DNA of 64,000 bases from Tolypothrix sp. NIES-4075 (GTDB taxonomy: Bacteria > Cyanobacteriota > Cyanobacteriia > Cyanobacteriales > Nostocaceae), in assembly GCF_002218085.1 (NCBI RefSeq), contig NZ_BDUC01000005.1, positions 448,473 to 512,472 on the forward strand, in the 5' to 3' direction. The translations under genes were made by a program, and so were the position numbers. Shown one piece after another: positions 61,203 through 64,000 of this stretch; positions within the stretch are counted from its first letter, which is position 1; the number at the start of each line of letters is the position of its first letter. The notes under the pieces were generated by a model. It made no database searches. It was given only the letters and a program-made list of their open reading frames with translations, and was not told where the DNA came from.

Positions 61203-64000
61203 AAGTGCTGAATAGGTCTAATCGGAATTTGAATTGAAAATTCCGTACCTGAATTTGGTTGCGAATTACATTTGAAGACACCACGGTGCTTTTCTACCAC
61301 AATTTGGTAACTAATTGATAAACCTAAGCCAGTACCCTTTCCTACTGGCTTGGTGGTAAAAAACGGGTCAAATATTCGCATTTTGATGTCTTCGGGCATT
61401 CCGGAACCATTATCAGCGATGCGAATCACCACTTGATGATTGTTTATAACTTCGGTACTAATCCGAATTTGGGGACGATCGCTTAAAAGTCTGGGGTTTT
61501 TTTCTAATAACTCTTCTAAAGCATCAATCGCATTGCTCAAAACATTCATAAACACCTGATTTAATTGTCCGGCATAACATTCTACTAAAGGTAGGTTGCC
61601 GTACTCTTTAACTACCTCAATAGCGCGACTGTTTGGCGTTGCTTTCAAACGATGCTGTAAAATGAGTAACGTGCTATCAATACCTTGGTGAATGTCAACT
61701 TGCTTCATCTGGGCTTCGTCAAGCCTGGAGAAATTTCGTAAAGACACGACAATCTGACGAATGCGATCGCTTCCTAGTTTTAACGACGACAGTATTTTGG
61801 GCAAATCTTCGGCAATAAATTCTAAGTCTATATTTTCCGCTAAATCGCAAATCTCACGGCTGGGGTTCGGATACTGCTGCTGATAAAGAGCTAGCATACT
61901 AAGTAAATCGTTAGCGTATTCACAGACAGGGCTGAGGTTGCCATAAATAAAGTTTATGGGGTTGTTAATTTCGTGTGCCACACCAGCCACCAATTGTCCT
62001 AAACTGGACATTTTCTCAGTTTGGATTAATTGGGTTTGAGTTTGTTGTAATTCTTCTAGCGCTTGAGCGAGTTGTTCTGCTTGATGCTTGGTTTGGGCAA
62101 GCAACTCAGCTTGTTGGAGCGCTACCCCAAGCTGCACCGCAATCTGAGCCAAAAATTTGATTTCCGAAGCTTCCCACTCTCTGGGTGCAGAATTTTGATA
62201 AGCTGCCAGCAAACCCCAGAGTTCTTGCCCTACAAAAATGGGAGCGATCGCATATGCTTTTACCTGAAATTGTTCCAAAACAGCAAAGTGACACTCAGAG
62301 TGACCAGCCTGATAGATGTCGTTTACTGCAAATGTTTGATTCTGGCGATACCTTCCACCTTTTGTTTCTTGCAAATAACTATCTTCCCACACCACGTTTA
62401 TCTGAGAACTGATTAATTTGACCCAATCTGAACCAACAAACTCAGCAAGAAACTGACCGCTCCAATCAGCGTTAAAGCGATAGACTGCAACTCGATCCGC
62501 TTGTAGTGATTGACAAACTACTTGGGTAGTCGTTTGAAATATCGCATCCAAGCTGAGAGATTCCCGAATCTTGGCAACAACTTCAAACAATATCTGTTGT
62601 TGTTCTGCTGCCTGTTGCAAATTCAATGTCTGCTGTTGTGTTTGCTTGAGTAATTCAGCTTGCTGGAGTGCTACCCCGATTTGGGCAGCAATTTGACTGA
62701 AGAAATCAACTTCAAGGTCTTGCCATTTGCGAGGTCCAGAGTGTTGATAAGTTGCTAGCAAACCCCAAAGTTTTTGTCCGACAAAGATCGGAGCAAGCAC
62801 AAAAGCGTGAATCTGAAACTGCTCTAGATTGTCGATATGACACTGAGCAAAACCCATCTTGTAAATGTCATCTACTGCAAATGTTTCATTATTGCGGTAG
62901 CGTCCTCCCTGTGTGTCTTGTAAGTAAGTGTCGTTCCAAACAGTATTAATACCTAGTTTGTACTCATCATTCAACCAGTTGGGACTAGCAGCTTCAAAAT
63001 CACCGACAAATTCACCACCCCAATCAGAATCAAAGCGATAAACAGAAACACGATCAACTTTTAAGAGTTGACAAACTTCTTTAGTAGTTGTTTGAAAAAT
63101 AATATCGGTGTCAAGAGACTCACGAATTTTGGCAATGACTTTGAACACAGCTTGTTGCTGTTGACTTGTCCTTCGCAGTTCAACAGTGCGCTTTTTAACT
63201 TGATTTTCTAAGTCGCTATTAAAGGCTTGTACTTGTTGGTATAATTCATACTGCTGACATGCCGAGGCAAAATGTTTGCCGATTTCTTCAGCCAATTCAA
63301 TTTCTTCAAACGTCCATTTCCGAGCCTGTGCCTGTTTAAATTCACGCCAAATATCAAATGATACATGCGGGAATTCCCGCTTGTCGCTATCAGATTGACC
63401 AGCCCAGAGAGTTTCTGTGTCTATTTCATCTCGGAAAATACTTAAATAGCCGAGTAATTGCTGACGATAATAAAGCGGAATCATCAAGATGCTGCGAATT
63501 TTGGTTGGTTGAAAAGCAGCTTGTAAACTTCGTAAATTTGGAGTTTGATATATATCTGAAATAGCCCAAATATCATAATTGCCAGATTTATAGTGTTCCT
63601 GCCAGAGGCTATATTGCTCCATCAATGGATATATTGTTTGTTCTGGTATTGCAGGTTGCTTTCCACTAATATAAAGTTTGACAGCATCGCTTCCAGGTAT
63701 CAAACATTCCGCGAAACTTCTGAAGCTGCGATTTTGATAATTAAAAGCTTCATTTCTAATACAAAGTCTGCCACCAGAACCCCCAAAAGCAACAATGGCA
63801 GCTTCTAAAGCTGGCTGTAATACAATTGTCGGCAGTGAATGCAATAATGTAGCAATGCGGCTAACGATCGCTTCTCGTTCAGCTTTTCTGTGCGCTTGAG
63901 TCAAAAGAGTATTGTGAGCGATCGCTATCTCTAGCTGCTCTACCACAATTTGTAGCACTTCCAGTTCATCTTCACCAACACAAAGCGGTTGCGAGTGGTG
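61199..64000 (-). CDS. Multi-GAF sensor histidine kinase (5' end outside window)
   Basis: The frame continues past 63958 into the window edge (HHSQPLCVGEDELE), so the gene is longer than the 919 residues readable here. Domains: end of one GAF, further GAF domains (LCIRNEAFNYQNRSF; VDRVSVYRFDSDWGGEFVGDF; ADRVAVYRFNADWSGQFLAEF), coiled-coil QTQTQLIQTEKMSSLGQLVAGVAHEINNPINFIYGNL (HisKA, phospho-His in AHEINNP), then HATPase_c with NVLSNAIDALEE, IADNGSGM, GKGTGLGLSISYQI. The two GAFs lack an obvious bilin Cys in the readable part. Probably phototaxis or stress signalling; not assignable. Confidence 0.9.
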   Translation of the reverse strand, partial: HHSQPLCVGEDELEVLQIVVEQLEIAIAHNTLLTQAHRKAEREAIVSRIATLLHSLPTIVLQPALEAAIVAFGGSGGRLCIRNEAFNYQNRSFRSFAECLIPGSDAVKLYISGKQPAIPEQTIYPLMEQYSLWQEHYKSGNYDIWAISDIYQTPNLRSLQAAFQPTKIRSILMIPLYYRQQLLGYLSIFRDEIDTETLWAGQSDSDKREFPHVSFDIWREFKQAQARKWTFEEIELAEEIGKHFASACQQYELYQQVQAFNSDLENQVKKRTVELRRTSQQQQAVFKVIAKIRESLDTDIIFQTTTKEVCQLLKVDRVSVYRFDSDWGGEFVGDFEAASPNWLNDEYKLGINTVWNDTYLQDTQGGRYRNNETFAVDDIYKMGFAQCHIDNLEQFQIHAFVLAPIFVGQKLWGLLATYQHSGPRKWQDLEVDFFSQIAAQIGVALQQAELLKQTQQQTLNLQQAAEQQQILFEVVAKIRESLSLDAIFQTTTQVVCQSLQADRVAVYRFNADWSGQFLAEFVGSDWVKLISSQINVVWEDSYLQETKGGRYRQNQTFAVNDIYQAGHSECHFAVLEQFQVKAYAIAPIFVGQELWGLLAAYQNSAPREWEASEIKFLAQIAVQLGVALQQAELLAQTKHQAEQLAQALEELQQTQTQLIQTEKMSSLGQLVAGVAHEINNPINFIYGNLSPVCEYANDLLSMLALYQQQYPNPSREICDLAENIDLEFIAEDLPKILSSLKLGSDRIRQIVVSLRNFSRLDEAQMKQVDIHQGIDSTLLILQHRLKATPNSRAIEVVKEYGNLPLVECYAGQLNQVFMNVLSNAIDALEELLEKNPRLLSDRPQIRISTEVINNHQVVIRIADNGSGMPEDIKMRIFDPFFTTKPVGKGTGLGLSISYQIVVEKHRGVFKCNSQPNSGTEFSIQIPIRPIQHF

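Overview
The window looks like chromosome of a filamentous, probably heterocyst-forming-type cyanobacterium. The evidence is the many HIP1 octamers (GCGATCGC), cyanobacteria-restricted genes (pipX-pipY, crtR, DUF3086/DUF3119 neighbours of plsY, a pyruvate kinase with an extra phosphohistidine-like domain, a Ycf63/TGD1-type MlaE permease), and intergenic spaces full of short dispersed repeats (AATCCAAAATC strings, CCATTCC heptamers, GGGGAGAG purine runs). No tRNA, rRNA, CRISPR array or intact mobile element was seen. Exact genus cannot be told from sequence reading alone.

Layout. 1-5.4 kb: a glycosyltransferase block (a cut-off GT with a coiled-coil tail, a fused GT4-GT2 protein, a GT2, a decayed GT4 copy and its intact parent). 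5.6-13.7 kb: housekeeping and envelope genes (pyk, crtR, a membrane-anchored Ser/Thr kinase divergent from a PstS-like protein, aroH, sppA). 14.3-17.9 kb: lipid-related set (MlaE permease, DUF3119, DUF3086, plsY). 17.9-20.8 kb: an accessory patch (Uma2 nuclease, truncated Y1 transposase, Trypco1-domain protein, PD-(D/E)XK-like protein, truncated PIN-like protein). 21.1-32.1 kb: der, EcfT, a TrpE/PabB-like enzyme riddled with in-frame repeat insertions, pipX-pipY, sepF, proC and a Ski2/Mtr4-type helicase. 32.2-36.4 kb: metal genes (a secreted Cys/His protein behind a Zur-like box, mntH, a His-rich Zn/Cd-type P-ATPase), followed by a GH3-family enzyme and a hexapeptide acyltransferase.

38.9-44.3 kb is a tight four-gene operon: inactive-STAND protein, MoxR AAA+ ATPase, membrane vWA protein, and a membrane WD40-HEAT protein. 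It belongs to the broad MoxR-vWA conflict/signalling type, but no recognisable killing effector is present. 45.9-53.5 kb is an eight-gene minus-strand cluster of oxidative enzymes: three Rieske oxygenases, a plant-type ferredoxin, an AurF-like diiron oxygenase, a second ferritin-like diiron protein, a fatty-acid-hydroxylase-type membrane enzyme and a possible acyltransferase. There is no scaffold synthase, so it probably tailors an existing lipid or amine. Its upstream side carries an array of sixteen 21-bp units.

54.1-57.3 kb holds a copper P-ATPase divergent from a MerR regulator; a MerR-type promoter with a 20-bp spacer faces the ATPase. The end has rtcB, a HigBA-like toxin-antitoxin pair, dnaN, and a multi-GAF histidine kinase cut by the window edge.

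Two dispersed small-repeat families run through the window. One is a roughly 55-bp paired-hairpin element closed by CGTAGT/ACTACG, whose 6-bp stems covary between copies. The other is a GTAGAGACG palindrome found both between genes and, twice, in frame inside conserved enzymes.
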